Assembly: GCA_023525715.1 (NCBI GenBank)
Contig: CM042017.1
Coordinates: 82,654,357-82,718,356 of the forward strand
From: Cichorium intybus
Taxonomy: Eukaryota > Streptophyta > Magnoliopsida > Asterales > Asteraceae
Direction: 5' to 3'
DNA: 64,000 nt
Shown here piece after piece: positions 1 to 10,657 of this stretch (the stretch's first letter is position 1; each line of letters begins with the position of its first letter). The notes below the pieces were generated by a model that was not told the origin of the DNA, did no database searches, and saw only the letters and a program-made list of their open reading frames with translations. Both the position numbers and the translations under genes were made by a program.

Positions 1-1875
1 CATGTCCAACAGGGTTCGGTTGCCCCTCTCTGCAACACCGTTCAACTGTGGTGTCCTGGGAGGTGTCAACTGCGAAACTATTCCGCATTCCTTTAGATAG
101 TCTAGGAACTCGATACTTAGATACTCTCCGCCTCTGTCAGACCTGAGCATCTTTATCTTCCTGCCTAATTGATTCTCTACCTCGTTCTTAAATTCTTTGA
201 ACTTTTCAAAGGTGTCCGACTTGTGCTTGATCAAGTAGATATAACCGTATCTACTAAAATCGTCGGTAAAGGTCACGTAGAAACGCGTGCCATCCTTTGT
301 GGTTGATCTGAATGGACCACACACATCCGTGTGAATGATGTCCAGCAGACCCTCACCTCTTTCAAAAGACCCTTTGAAAGGTGATTTTGTCATCTTGCCC
401 AACAGACAAGATTCGCATACATCATCCGACCTGAGGTCGAATGATTCCAACACTCCATCCTTTTGGAGTTGGGCGATGCGTTTCTTGCTGATGTGCCCGA
501 GCCGACTATGCCACAGACATGCCTTTTCTACACCACTAGTAGAATCAATATAATTTACACTATGTCCTAAATTGTCAACACATTCAACAGTTTCATACAC
601 ACCATCACAAGGATAAGCAGTGAAAATCAAAATACCATTTTTGAAAACAGAAATCGAACCAATTTTATTATCAAAAGAAAATTGAAATCCTTGTCTGAAC
701 AATGCGTGAAATGAAATAATGTTTCTTGCCATTTCTGGCGAATAGCAACAATTAAATAACTCTATACTAACATCACTACTAAGCCCTAAACTATAAACGC
801 CGATCTTGGTAACAGGGGACGATCTCCTATTGCCCATGATCAAGTTCAGTCTACCGTGCTCCACCTCCCTGCTTTCCTTTAGGCCCTGCAGATCAGAACA
901 AATGTGAAAACCACATCCTGTATCAAGGACCCAAGAATTAGAAGATGGTGAGTTTTTAGAGATAGTGTATATACCTGCTGTCGATGGCTTTACTTTCCCA
1001 TCCTTGACATCCTGCAAGTATTTGGGGCAGCTTCTCTTCCAATGGCCCTTCTCTTTGCAGTAAAAACAGTTGGCTTCATCGGGGTTGGCCACACAAGGAA
1101 TCTGAGAAGACTTGGTTCTCGAGCCATTGCTGGACGACCCGACCTGAACCTTTTCCCTCCAATTTTGATTAGGAGGGCCCTTCCTCTTCTTTCCTTTGCC
1201 ACTTCCAATGGCTAGGACGGGATGATTAACCGAGGGTACACTTTTACCCTTCATCCCGTCCTCAGCAACTCGAAGCATGCGATGCAACTCAGTCAGGTTA
1301 GCCTGATTGTTGTTCAATTGATAAGCCAGCCTGAACTGGTCATAAGAACTCGGTAGGGAGTTAAGCACTATGTCAACGGCCAACTCCTCTGATACAGGCA
1401 TCGCAAGCTTTCTAAGCCGCTCCATGTAACCTTGCATTCTTTGCACATGAGCGCAGATGGACTCTCCATCTTTAGGTTTGCTGTTCGTGAAGTCCTTGAC
1501 CACCTCGCACCTCTCGATGCGCTCTTGCTTGCAGAACTTTTCCTCAAGCTCCTTGTGCATCTCAAAGGGCCAGTAGTCTTCGTATATCCTTTGCAATTAG
1601 GGGTTCATTGTGGCGATCATGATGCAGGCCACTTTGGTCGCATCATCAGAATGTTTTTGGTACGAGGCAATTTCCTCGGGAGTAGCAGTTTCAGGGTCAA
1701 CATCGACAAGCTCAGTCTCGAGAACATACTCTTTGTTCTCGTACCTCAGAGCCATCTTGATATTTCTAATCCAGTCATTGTAGTTTGTCCCGTTCAATTG
1801 AACCTTGGAACACAGTGAGAGGATAGAGGGAACACTGGAGTTTGATTGGGGAGCGGATTGATCAGCAGAAGACAT
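1..1875 (-). pseudogene. Copia F gag-protease-integrase, one in-frame stop
   Basis: The minus-strand reading starts at ATG 1875 (MSSADQSAPQ). Reading the reverse complement, I find the same frame open to position 1 apart from a single TAA at 1597-1599, where element E has GAG. That gives 625 codons in view. In order: gag of the copia UBN2/DUF4219 type (residues about 1-260), a CCHC zinc knuckle CFYCKEKGHWKRSC (about 268), a protease site WVLDTGCGFH (about 315), the GAG-pre-integrase HHCC zinc region (LWHSRLGH then CESC, about 445-490), and the integrase core with its first Asp in IHTDVCGPF and the second in the PQLNGVAER region upstream stretch. RT and RNase H lie beyond the left edge. It is far better preserved than the E copy, which suggests a younger insertion. 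Confidence 0.92.
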
Positions 1876-3211
1876 CTATAAAAGAAGGTAAGTTTAATTA
1901 GATACTTGTCGGTCCTTATAATAACCCAATATAAAATAAGGCTAGGATCCAACTATAACAATTTTCAACATAGAAGAGGGATGCCGTAATCTATAAGCAA
2001 ATTTTATAAAGGTAGCCGAATGACGATTCAGCCAATTCCACCGCGGAAAATAATCTTATTATAAATGGAATTCCTAGTTTCTTTTGAGACATATTGAACT
2101 GTTCAATAGCATGTTTAATCTCGGATATGCCCCACTGTTTGTGACTGGGATGCCGAGGATCACAAACCGAGTGTGAATAACCATGCAAATTAGCTTGGTA
2201 CTCTCGGGGTCCATTGTCATCTCAAATTGATGTGCCGGTAAACCATACACGCTCCATCAACAATGATAACACCCGAGACACCCATTGCCACTCTTTATGA
2301 ACCCCCATTGGTGTGCCGGTAAACCACACACGCTCCACCAACGTTTCATAAAGTGCAATGTGCAATTTCATGGGTTAGCATCGAATTCACATTTTTCCTA
2401 AAGTAACTAGATTGGGATTTTGTGTAAAAGTTCTAGTACTTGGATCATTATACTTTTAATGATTAAGCGGTTCTGTCAAACCCGTTCGGCTAACGACCCT
2501 CCACTGATCAGGCGAGCGGTGGGTGAGAGTGTTCACCCATTAGACTACCATTTTATAGGCAGTCTCCTTATACCCACTTTATAGACCAGCTTCGTGAATG
2601 AGGCCTACTATTGATTTGACTAACCAAATTTATCTCATATATATATAGTATTAACTTTTAATAATACATATAAGATGTATTTTAAAACCCTTTAAAATAT
2701 TCAAGGTTTATCTTTTAATTTTACCAAATTTAACAATTAAATTTTGAATTAAATTAAACCTTAAATTCGATTTAATCAATTTTAATTACCAATTAAATAA
2801 ATTAATTAAATCTAAATATTTTAATCATTTTAAAATATTTTTCCCGGATTTTCTATTAATTTTGAAATATTTTAAATTAATTAAATCCTTTTGAATTATC
2901 TTTTAATTAACAATTAATTAAATTAATTCAGATAGGTTTAACCAAATTAATCAAATTAATTAAAACCTATCCTAAACCCCCTAAAAATCGATTTCAAATA
3001 ATGGGGTTTAAGGTTATCCATTTAATTAACAAATAAAGTTACCAAAAATAGAAAACCTTCTAAAACCCTAATTACAATTTTCGAAATAGGCAAGGGGGGG
3101 GGGATTAGGGTTTCCAAAACCCTAATCCTAGAAATCGATCCTTAATATAATTAGGGTTTATAGGCTTTAAACCCTAAAACAGTTATAACAATTCAACAAG
3201 AAAACAAAACA
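1876..3211 (-). other. Copia F 5' leader
   Basis: Untranslated leader between PBS and gag. It is AT-rich from 2640 to 3060. A motif of about 25 bp beginning tgtgccggtaaacc occurs twice, at 2231 and 2312, 81 bp apart. The same pair is present in element E right of the D insertion. The site at about 2229-2235 (gatgtgccgg) is the unoccupied equivalent of the D insertion site in E. Confidence 0.8.
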
Positions 3212-3224
3212 GGCTCTGATACCA
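3212..3224 (-). other. Primer-binding site of F (tRNA-iMet type)
   Basis: On the minus strand this reads TGGTATCAGAGCC, the standard complement of the initiator tRNA-Met 3' end used by plant copia elements. It is one base inside the LTR end, as expected. Confidence 0.93.
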
Positions 3225-3225
3225 C

Positions 3226-3971
3226 TGAAAGGTTTTCTGCAAACCATGAACTAAATAACCTAAGTTCACATGCAACCTATAAGGATCTATGTTTTCTTCT
3301 AATTGAACATATAACAAAACCTAAAGGCCATAAGAAAATTAACTAAAAGAATAAAATTAGAAAAACCAACCTTTTAGAATTTTCTGGAACCTGAGCAGCA
3401 AAATTATCCTGCCTCAAATGAGATCACACCCAAAGCTAGAGGAGAGGGAATCGAAAATCCAGAGAGAATATGTGAAAGTGGCGTGAATATATGATGCCTG
3501 GGAACCCTTATTTATAGTTTCCAAATGGCCAGTTGATAAACCTTAGAGATAAACCTTTTTGAATTCAAATAAGATAAACCTTTTATCTTTTAATTCAAAC
3601 TCCTATTTATCCCATTATATCAATTTCGAAATTTCTATATACCATATATAGAAATCGAAATCCACTGGTCACTCCCACTGTCACTCCCACTGGTCACTCC
3701 CACTGTCACTTACTCAACTATTAAATCCAATTAATTCTGGATTAATTCCTAATTAATTAATATAGTTTCTAATTAATATATTATCATTTTAATATATTAA
3801 TAAGCCATATATTTAATTCCTATTGATTTATTAATCCCATAATAAATCAATCTTTCTCTCTACCGAATTTTCTACCAAACATCCAGCCATGAGGGCAACC
3901 CAAATGGACAGTGCTTCTATTAATTAGGTAAATACTAATTATTAGTCATGGCTTAGACACCTAATCCAACA
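3226..3971 (-). repeat. 5' LTR of copia F (746 bp)
   Basis: Starts TGTTGGATTAGG and ends CCTTTCA on the minus strand, with TG...CA termini, directly followed by the PBS. It aligns with the 765-769 bp LTRs of E in its first part (caccaaatccaaca-type start) and its last part (aaggttttctgc, ctaagttcacatgcaacct). The short repeat ggtcactcccactgtcactcccact at 3666-3710 is a local duplication not seen in the E LTRs. Confidence 0.93.
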
Positions 3972-4415
3972 ATTAAATACTAGATATTATTACGTTACTT
4001 ATCATATGAATTGTTATTTCATATTTGATGTTTAAGGCATCACATTTTGTATTCTGAGTCCAAACCCTGTGTACTTTTATCCGTTCGCAGCGGTTTAATT
4101 GTTGTAACTTTCACATACGAACTCCGTTTTCGACGTTCTATATATCCACAGGTTCGTATTTACGAGTAGATCGTTCTATGAATATTATTATTCTCAAAAT
4201 AATAATTTTATGATTATCGAATTTTTATGCTACAGTAGTTTGCTGTCCGTATTTTCGGCTTTTAAATCAATAATTGTTTGATTTAGCATACGTAATACTA
4301 TAATATTAATAATTCATCGCGAAAGTTATCGAAAATAACTTTTCAACATATAAATTAACGTACGCTTCGTTCGAATATAGTTGACTTTTGTTGACCAAAA
4401 TTTACAATTGTCACA
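3972..4415 (-). repeat. 3' LTR of G, first 444 bp, cut by F
   Basis: On the minus strand it starts TGTGACAATTGTAAATTTTG at 4415. It is nearly identical to 20882-21325, the same part of the 5' LTR. Homology stops exactly at the F LTR boundary. Confidence 0.93.
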
Positions 4416-4469
4416 TCATCTACCCGTTAGAGAGAATTTCGTCCCGAAATTTAGCTCTTGAGTGGATCC

Positions 4470-4630
4470 TCAAGGGTTTGGGAAGAGATGTGGATATCTC
4501 TGCTTCATCTGGTCTTCACGCTCCCAAGTAAATTCAGGTCCACGCTTGGCACTCCAACGGACCTTAACTATCGGTATGCGGCTCTGTTTCGTCCTCTTGA
4601 TCTCTCTGTCCATGATCTCTACGGGTTCCT
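4470..4630 (-). pseudogene. G pol C-terminus (chromodomain-like tail)
   Basis: The last 50 or so codons of G pol, separated from the integrase by solo LTR H. The frame continues from the glutamates that end the upstream part and reads PVEIMDREIKR, RIPIVKVRW, GPEFTWERED and RYPHLFPNP, then TGA at 4470-4472. The WxxxRGPEFTWE signature is the chromodomain-like end found on many plant Tekay-type pols (family knowledge). The untranslated tail 4416-4469 contains TTCGGGACGAAATT and a weak purine tract before the LTR. The piece is intact except for its separation from the rest of pol. Confidence 0.88.
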
Positions 4631-4967
4631 TGTAACGCCAAGACACGCTTTATTATATAATTATAATAAAAGGGTAAATTGGTCATTTTACCTTGGAAGG
4701 GTAAAATGGTCTTTTGGACAGAAAAGTATTTGGTTTGAAATAATATTTTGAGTTTTGGACTTAAAATGTTATAAAAACTGATTTTCGGGTCGTTTTACCG
4801 AAAAAGGGTATTTTGGTCATTTGACCAAGTCAACGACCAATTATGTAAAAATATTGTTGGTTGTGGCAAAAATGTAAGAAATGAAAGTTTTATTGTAATA
4901 AAACTTGGTTATTGTGGTCAAAGTTCAAGAAAATGAACTTTAGGACCAAAATTGTAAAATTTTGTGG

Positions 4968-4994
4968 TATAAATAAGAGAGAGTTGACTCTCTC
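4968..4994 (+). promoter_or_regulatory. TATA box plus palindrome in solo LTR H
   Basis: TATAAATA at 4968-4975 lies 338 bp into the LTR. It is followed at once by a perfect inverted repeat, GAGAGAGT-TG-ACTCTCTC, at 4977-4994. A core promoter is the likely reading. The palindrome could be a protein site or an early RNA hairpin. Confidence 0.6.
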
Positions 4995-5492
4995 ATTGAC
5001 TAGCCATTTGTGCAGCAACGGGAGAAGAATTGGAGATGCGATTTCAGCAAGTTTTGAAGGATTGAAGCATGGAATTGGAATCATAGCATGGAATTGATGA
5101 TTCCTAAGCTTGAAAGGTTAGTTTTAACCAAATTCTTGAAGTGTTCTTGATTTGGTTTTAAAGAAACTGAAATTTGTAAATTTCAGTTGTGATTATGTGT
5201 TTAAATTGATGTAATACTTCCAATAAGTCATGCTAATAAGGACTTAATTCAAGAAAATGGAAGTAGGTTGTTATTATTGATGAATTTGAAGTTTTGGGGT
5301 TTTGGAACTAAGAACCCTAATTCTTCATTTTGATTGATTTAGTTGTTTTGAATGGTTGAAAACCTTGTTAAAGTATAAGGTTTTAGCCTAGAAACAAACC
5401 CCAAACGATTAAGTCGAGTATTAAGGGCTTAAAATGAGAAAATGGAATTTTATAGCTTGAAAATCGGAACTCCTGGTCTGCTGCTCAGTGAT

Positions 5493-5617
5493 CGCGACCC
5501 GACCACAGGGTATGTCGCGACCCGAAGGGCAGGGTCTTCGCGACCCGACCCGCATGGTCGTCGCGACCCGAAGAACTGGGTCTTCGCGACCCGACCAGCA
5601 TGGTCGTCGCGACCCGA
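5493..5617 (+). repeat. Six CGCGACCCGA cores at exact 23-bp period
   Basis: CGCGACCCGA begins at 5493, 5516, 5539, 5562, 5585 and 5608, always 23 bp apart. The sequence between cores alternates between two forms, giving a 46-bp higher order. It is a GC-rich island within an AT-rich LTR. Confidence 0.95.
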
Positions 5618-6206
5618 CCCCTGGGCAGAAGCTAATTCCCTGTTAAATTTTGGTGCATTTTCCAAGTTTGATTCTTGTGCTAGGCTTATCCGATTGACCT
5701 GAAATTTTAAACATAGGTTTAATATGTTGTAAAACTTCATGGAAAATTATCGGAATACGAATACGATCTCCCGAAAGTACTGTAGTAGAATACGTGTATT
5801 TCGGGAAGTGTATTAAATTATATAACGATGGTTATTGATTGGAAATACTTGGAAATGGTTCCCAATTGAATTGTATAGGACTCTTGTGTAGTAGAGTCAA
5901 CTAAAATGATTATTAACCTATTATCATTTGGTATATAAATGAATATATAGGTATGAGACAAAATGGTTGTGGTGCACGCAAAGGCAAGAAACAACCGGAA
6001 TGTAAATGCAGCTAGCATCTAGGTGAGTAATCTCACTGATATCATATGTGATATATGATGATTGTATTGTTACAGGTTGAAACGGTTTCGAGGGACGAAA
6101 ATGACAAGTGTAAAAATATATGTAAAAGACAATACCAGATAAGCCGTGAGTCATTGCGATGACAAGAACGGAGCTGTGAGTCAATACATATATATATACA
6201 CTAATA

Positions 6207-6350
6207 ATGACAAGACCGGAACCAGCCTTGAGTCAATAAAATGAAATGACAAGACCGGAACCAGCCGTGAGTCAATAGAATGAAATGACAAGACCGGAAC
6301 CAGCCGTGAGTCAATAAAATGAAATGACAAGACCGGAACCAGCCGTGAGT
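6207..6350 (+). repeat. 39-bp tandem repeat, four copies
   Basis: A unit beginning atgacaagaccgg starts at 6207, 6246, 6285 and 6324. The last copy is partial. A diverged copy precedes the array at about 6155. The units are nearly identical, and because 39 is divisible by three they give a repetitive antisense ORF that is not a real gene. Confidence 0.95.
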
Positions 6351-6404
6351 CTAGGCAACAGCGGGCTAACCCGTGAGCCATATTTGATTTTGTATTGTAT
6401 GTCT

Positions 6405-6595
6405 CCGATGCGACCTTCGGGCTATGACTCCGGTGCGGCCTTTGGGCTATGTCTCCGATGCGGCCTTCGGGCTATGATATTTGGTGCGGCCTTTTGGCTA
6501 TGATTTTGTTACAGGTACATGGTGCGGCCTTTTTGGCTATGATATCGGGTTATTAAACCCAGCTGGTGCGGCCTGCGGGCTATGATTTATATATT
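6405..6595 (+). repeat. Irregular ggtgcggcctt...ggctatga repeats
   Basis: A unit of the form gatgcggccttcgggctatg recurs about six times at uneven spacing (roughly 26-55 bp), with degenerate copies continuing to about 6680. It is a third, independent minisatellite-like block in solo LTR H. Confidence 0.85.
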
Positions 6596-7182
6596 GATAA
6601 TGTTTCGGTGCAGCTTATATAGCTATGACACAGGGTGCGGCTTAAATAGCCAGGACATACGGTGTAGTCCGATGTGACTAAGAAATATGGGACAGAAATG
6701 GTTATATATGATTATACGTGCAAATAACTGACGTGGCTGATAATTGCAGGTTATCATGTTGTAGTCTGTAAGGCTATAAATTAGGATGTGAAATCCTAAG
6801 AGATATTTGGACAGCCAGTAAGGCTAGGAGTTTGGATTTGATATCCAGACAGTTATACGAATGTATTTCTAATACTTGTTATTTGCAGATACGATTACTC
6901 ACTGAGCTTTATAGCTCACGATATTTGTTACTGTCCCTGCAGGTTAGCATAATACTGATAGGGGACAAGATAGAGTCCGTGACTTTGAAGTGGGACTCAT
7001 AGATGCTGTTAGTAGCAGCCCGGCTTTACAGGAGACATGGTATTTTATACTCTCCTTGATACACTTGTACCCGTTTTTATTAAAGTATACCCCTTGTTAT
7101 GGTTTTATGTATTGAAACCTGTGTTTTAAATGAAAAATTTTTCAGGGGTGTTTTTGTTTAAAAAGCCGGGTGTTACATTCCT

Positions 7183-9540
7183 CCACAAAATGAAGGTTCT
7201 CGTTCACCTCGATCTCGTCGAGCGGTGTGACAAGAGTCTCATCGGACATGAATTTCTTTAAGTTGGATACGTGAAAGGTGGGATGGACATTGCTGAGCTC
7301 CTGCGGTAGTTGAAGTTTGTAGGCTACTGGGCCGATCCTAGCAAGGATCTCGAAGGGCCCAATGTATCTAGGGTTCAGCTTCCCACACTTTCCAAAGCGT
7401 ATCATTTCTTTCCATGGCGAGACCTTCAACAACACTCGGTCACCAACCTGGAATTCCAAGGGCTTGCGTCGCTTATCTGCATAGCTCTTTTGTCGGTCAC
7501 GAGAGGCTTTCAATCGTTCACGGATCTGAACGATTTTCTCCGTTGTCTCTCGTATGATCTCCGGACCAGTGAGAGTGCTGTTAGGTACTTGACCTCTGGC
7601 TAGTTGAGTATCACCCACTTCAGCCCAGCACAGAGGGGATCTGCACTGGCGTCCATATAAAGCTTCAAATGGAGCAACTTTGATGCTAGTGTGATAGCTG
7701 TTGTTGTATGAAAACTCAATGAGCGGTAAGTGGGTGTCCCACGCCTTGCCAAAGTCTATCACACAAGCTCTCAACATGTCTTCCAGTGTTTGAATTGTTC
7801 TTTCAATTTGCCCGTCCGTCTGTGGATGGTACGCTGTACTCATGTCGAGTCTGGTTCCCAAGGATTTTTGCAATGATTGCCAAAATCGTGAAGTGAATCG
7901 ACTATCTCTATCTGAGATAATAGAGATTGGCGTACCGCGCAATCGTACTATTTCCTTGATGTACGTCCTTGTAAGTTTCTCCATCTTGTCGGTCTCCTTG
8001 ATTGGCAGGAAGTGAGCGGATTTGGTTAACCTATCGACGATTACCCATATGGTGTCTAACCCACCAGTTGTCTTTGGTAGTTTGGTTATGAAGTCCATAG
8101 TTATCCGCTCCCACTTCCACTCAGGTATTTCTGGTTGTTGTAGCAGACCCGAGGGCTTTTGATATTCTACTTTAACCTTGGCACAAGTCAGGCACTTGCC
8201 CACGTAAGTAGCAATTTCTGCCTTCATGTTTGGCCACCAATACAGTTTCTTGAGGCCCAGGTACATCTTTTCGGACCCAGGGTGAATGGAGTATCTAGTC
8301 TTATGAGCCTCATTCATGACAATGTCTCTGTATCCGCCGAACCTTAGGGTCCAAATTCGGTTCATGAGGTAACGAGCTCTGTCTTCCTTAACTTCGAGGT
8401 TTTTATCCATCCCTCGCAAGGCTTCATTCGCGACATTCTCAGGTTTTAAGGCTTCTAGTTGCGCCTCCTTGATCTGAGTGGACAAATGGGAATGGATCGT
8501 TATCGACAGGGACTTTACTCGGCGGCCCGAGTACTCTTTTCGACTAAGGGCCTCTGCCACCACGTTGGCCTTTCCTGGGTGATAACGAATTTCGCATTCG
8601 TAATCACTTAGTAGCTCTACCCATCGTCGTTGTCTCATATTGAGTTCTTTTTGGTTGAGGATATGCTGGAGACTCTTATGGTCGGTGAATACCGTACACT
8701 CAGTGCCGTACAGGTAGTGTCTCCAGATCTTCAATGCGTACACTACTGCCCCCAACTCGAGGTCATGCGTAGTGTAGTTGACCTCGTGAGTTTTAAGTTG
8801 TCTTGAAGCGTAGGCAATGACTTTTCCTCTCTGCATGAGTACACAGCCCAGACCCTGGTTCGATGCATCGCAATAGACCACAAAGTCTTTTGTTCCGTCT
8901 GGAAGGGACAGAATAGGAGCGCTGCACAAGGCTTTCTTTAAGGTCTGGAAGGCGGCGTCTTGTTTATCTCCCCACTTGAATGTTACACCCTTCTGTGTCA
9001 GGGCAGTAAGTGTCTTTGCAATTTTGGAGAAATTCTGTATGAACCTTCGGTAATAGCCAGCAAGGCCCAAAAACTGATGGATTTCTGTCGGAGTTCTTGG
9101 TGCTTCCCAGTTTTCGATGGCTTTGATTTTGGAGGGCTCCACATGTATCCCTTCTTTGCTGACTACGTGGCCTAGAAAGTCCACTTTTCGAAGCCAAAAT
9201 TTGTATTTCGAAAATTTCGCATACAGCTTCTCTGCTCTTAATGTCTCCAAAACTTGTCGTAAGTGTTGACTATGTTCCTCCTTACTTCGTGAATAGATAA
9301 GTATGTCGTCGATGAACACTATCACGAATTTATCTAGGTAAGGTTGGCATACGCGGTTCCTCAGATCCATGAACACTGCGGGCGCATTGGTCAATCCGAA
9401 AGGCATCACAACGAATTCATAATGGCCGTAGCGAGTTCTGAATGCTGTTTTAGGAACATCTTCTTCTTGAACCTTGAGTTGGTGATATCCCGACCTCAGG
9501 TCGATTTTTGAGAAATAACTCGACCCTTGGAGTTGATCGA
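7183..9540 (-). pseudogene. G pol: reverse transcriptase (most), RNase H, integrase
   Basis: About 785 codons on the minus strand without a stop. Element A interrupts upstream (TSD copy 9536-9540) and solo LTR H downstream. Seen in order: RT from QLQGSSYFSK, the catalytic motif VFIDDILIYS and the FLGLAGYYRRF thumb; RNase H with YCDAS and FTDHKSL; integrase zinc finger (HPGSEK then CLTCAK); core MDFITKLPK, ISDRDSRF and the Glu in DGQIERT; then the GKLNPRYIGPF C-terminal region. All catalytic residues that I can identify are present. Apart from the insertions this is a well-preserved pol, so G was probably intact when A entered. Confidence 0.93.
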
Positions 9541-10652
9541 TGACAACGCCTAGTGATATCAAGTATTTTAGGCGTTGTTGAGCCCTGTTCTTGATAAAAT
9601 TATATCAAATATGTCTGGGTATTCTCACTTTTCGTGCCAGGACTTATTTGGAGAAAAATAATGGAAACAGGGACTAAAAGTGTGCAAAAGGAAGAAGTTT
9701 GGAAAAGAATGAAAAATCAAGGAAACTCGTACGCGCGCCGCGGATATCTCATCTACGCGACACGGGCTTAAGGCGGTAGAACACATTCAAATACCGAAGA
9801 AACGGGATCTGATAAGTACGCGCGCCGCAGATTCTTCATTTTCGCGGCGCGGCTGTGGGAAATTTGCAAGTATAAATAGATGCATTTCCAGCCGAAAACC
9901 CTAGCAAAGACCGGGTGTAAAATCGACCTTGAAGCTCTTTGACTCCAAGATTTCGTTCCAGAAGACTCTCATTTGGTATTGGTTAGTTTTAGCTTTTATT
10001 TTCAATTAAGTAGTTAGTAGTTAGCCTTGGTTTGTATCTTTGGGAGTGACAACCATTGATATCTAGCTTTGGTTTATGTTTTTGGATCATTTAGTTACTG
10101 TTTTTACGTTTGGATTCGGATTTGGTGAATGATAAGCATTCGGTTACATTTAATGTTGGTATTTCGGTGTTTTGATGCTTGTGTTTGGTTTTGAATGTTT
10201 GAATTGTGTTTGGATATTGTTTTGACCTTGTTGGGACTGTTTTCCTTTGTTGAAATCAGTAGCTAATTAGGTTAGTTTTTAGGCATTAAACCTTGGCTAG
10301 TGACTGTTCAGTAGAACTTTAGCTAGTGGCTAGTTTATGCTTTGCTTGGTTTTGCTTAGTTTGGATGCCTTTGATTGCTTCTGATTCAGAGATGTACTTC
10401 TGATTTCAGAAAGTGACTAGGTTCATTTGAGCTTAGCTTACCTTGGCTTGAGTTTGTTTGCTCATTTCTTTCTGGTATTAGTGATTAGGAAGATAGAAAC
10501 TAGATCCTCCGACTGTAGCTGTGACACTACTAGTTGGTAATCTCTCATTTAGTCTAACCACGAAGCTCCTGTGGATCGACCCTGACTACCGCTATACTAG
10601 TGTGTGTTAGGTTTTCTTTATTTTTGACCGCACGACGACCGCTGCGTTGTCA
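9541..10652 (+). repeat. 5' LTR of A (1112 bp)
   Basis: From TGACAACGCC to GCGTTGTCA. A TATA box, TATAAATA, is at 9871-9878, 331 bp in. Upstream of it are two CG-rich pairs. CGCGCCGCGG at 9734 and its relative at 9756 lie 22 bp apart. The other pair, near 9822-9853, forms an inverted repeat with an arm of 8 GC pairs and a 15-nt loop. Confidence 0.95.
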
Positions 10653-10657
10653 AATTT

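Larger units (their letters stand above)
1..3971 (-). mobile_element. Ty1/copia element F, 5' part (runs off left edge)
   Basis: Minus-strand copia retrotransposon. Seen in sequence, in the element's own direction: 5' LTR (3971 to 3226), tRNA-iMet-type primer-binding site (3224-3212), long AT-rich leader, then gag, protease and integrase running off the window edge. It sits inside the 3' LTR of gypsy element G. The uninterrupted copy of that LTR at about 20860-20900 reads straight across the point where F begins. The left end and 3' LTR are outside the window, so the TSD cannot be checked; the five bases right of the LTR are attaa. F is the same family as E: gag, integrase, leader and LTR are all closely similar. 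Confidence 0.93.
4631..7177 (+). mobile_element. Solo LTR H (2547 bp) inserted in G pol
   Basis: Begins TGTAACGCC and ends GGGTGTTACA. It is flanked by a perfect 5-bp TSD, ttcct, at 4626-4630 and 7178-7182, and splits G pol between the integrase and its C-terminal tail. There is no PBS, gag or pol between the ends, so it is a solo LTR, presumably left by LTR-LTR recombination. Plus orientation is inferred from a TATA box at 4968 and from the R/U5-like end, which resembles Tekay-type LTRs. It is not the same family as the G LTR. It carries three blocks of tandem repeats (separate entries). Small ORFs inside it are repeat translations. Confidence 0.92.

Noticed and set aside
5442..5740. ORFs of 86-96 codons on both strands in solo LTR H
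   Set aside because: They are translations of the 23-bp CG-rich array inside an LTR and have no domain.
5493..6350. Regularly spaced repeats resembling a CRISPR array
   Set aside because: Units are contiguous or have alternating non-unique linkers, sit inside a plant LTR and have no cas genes.
6181..6381. Antisense ORF with repeated DSRLVPVLSFHF units
   Set aside because: It is the 39-bp tandem repeat read in frame, not a gene.
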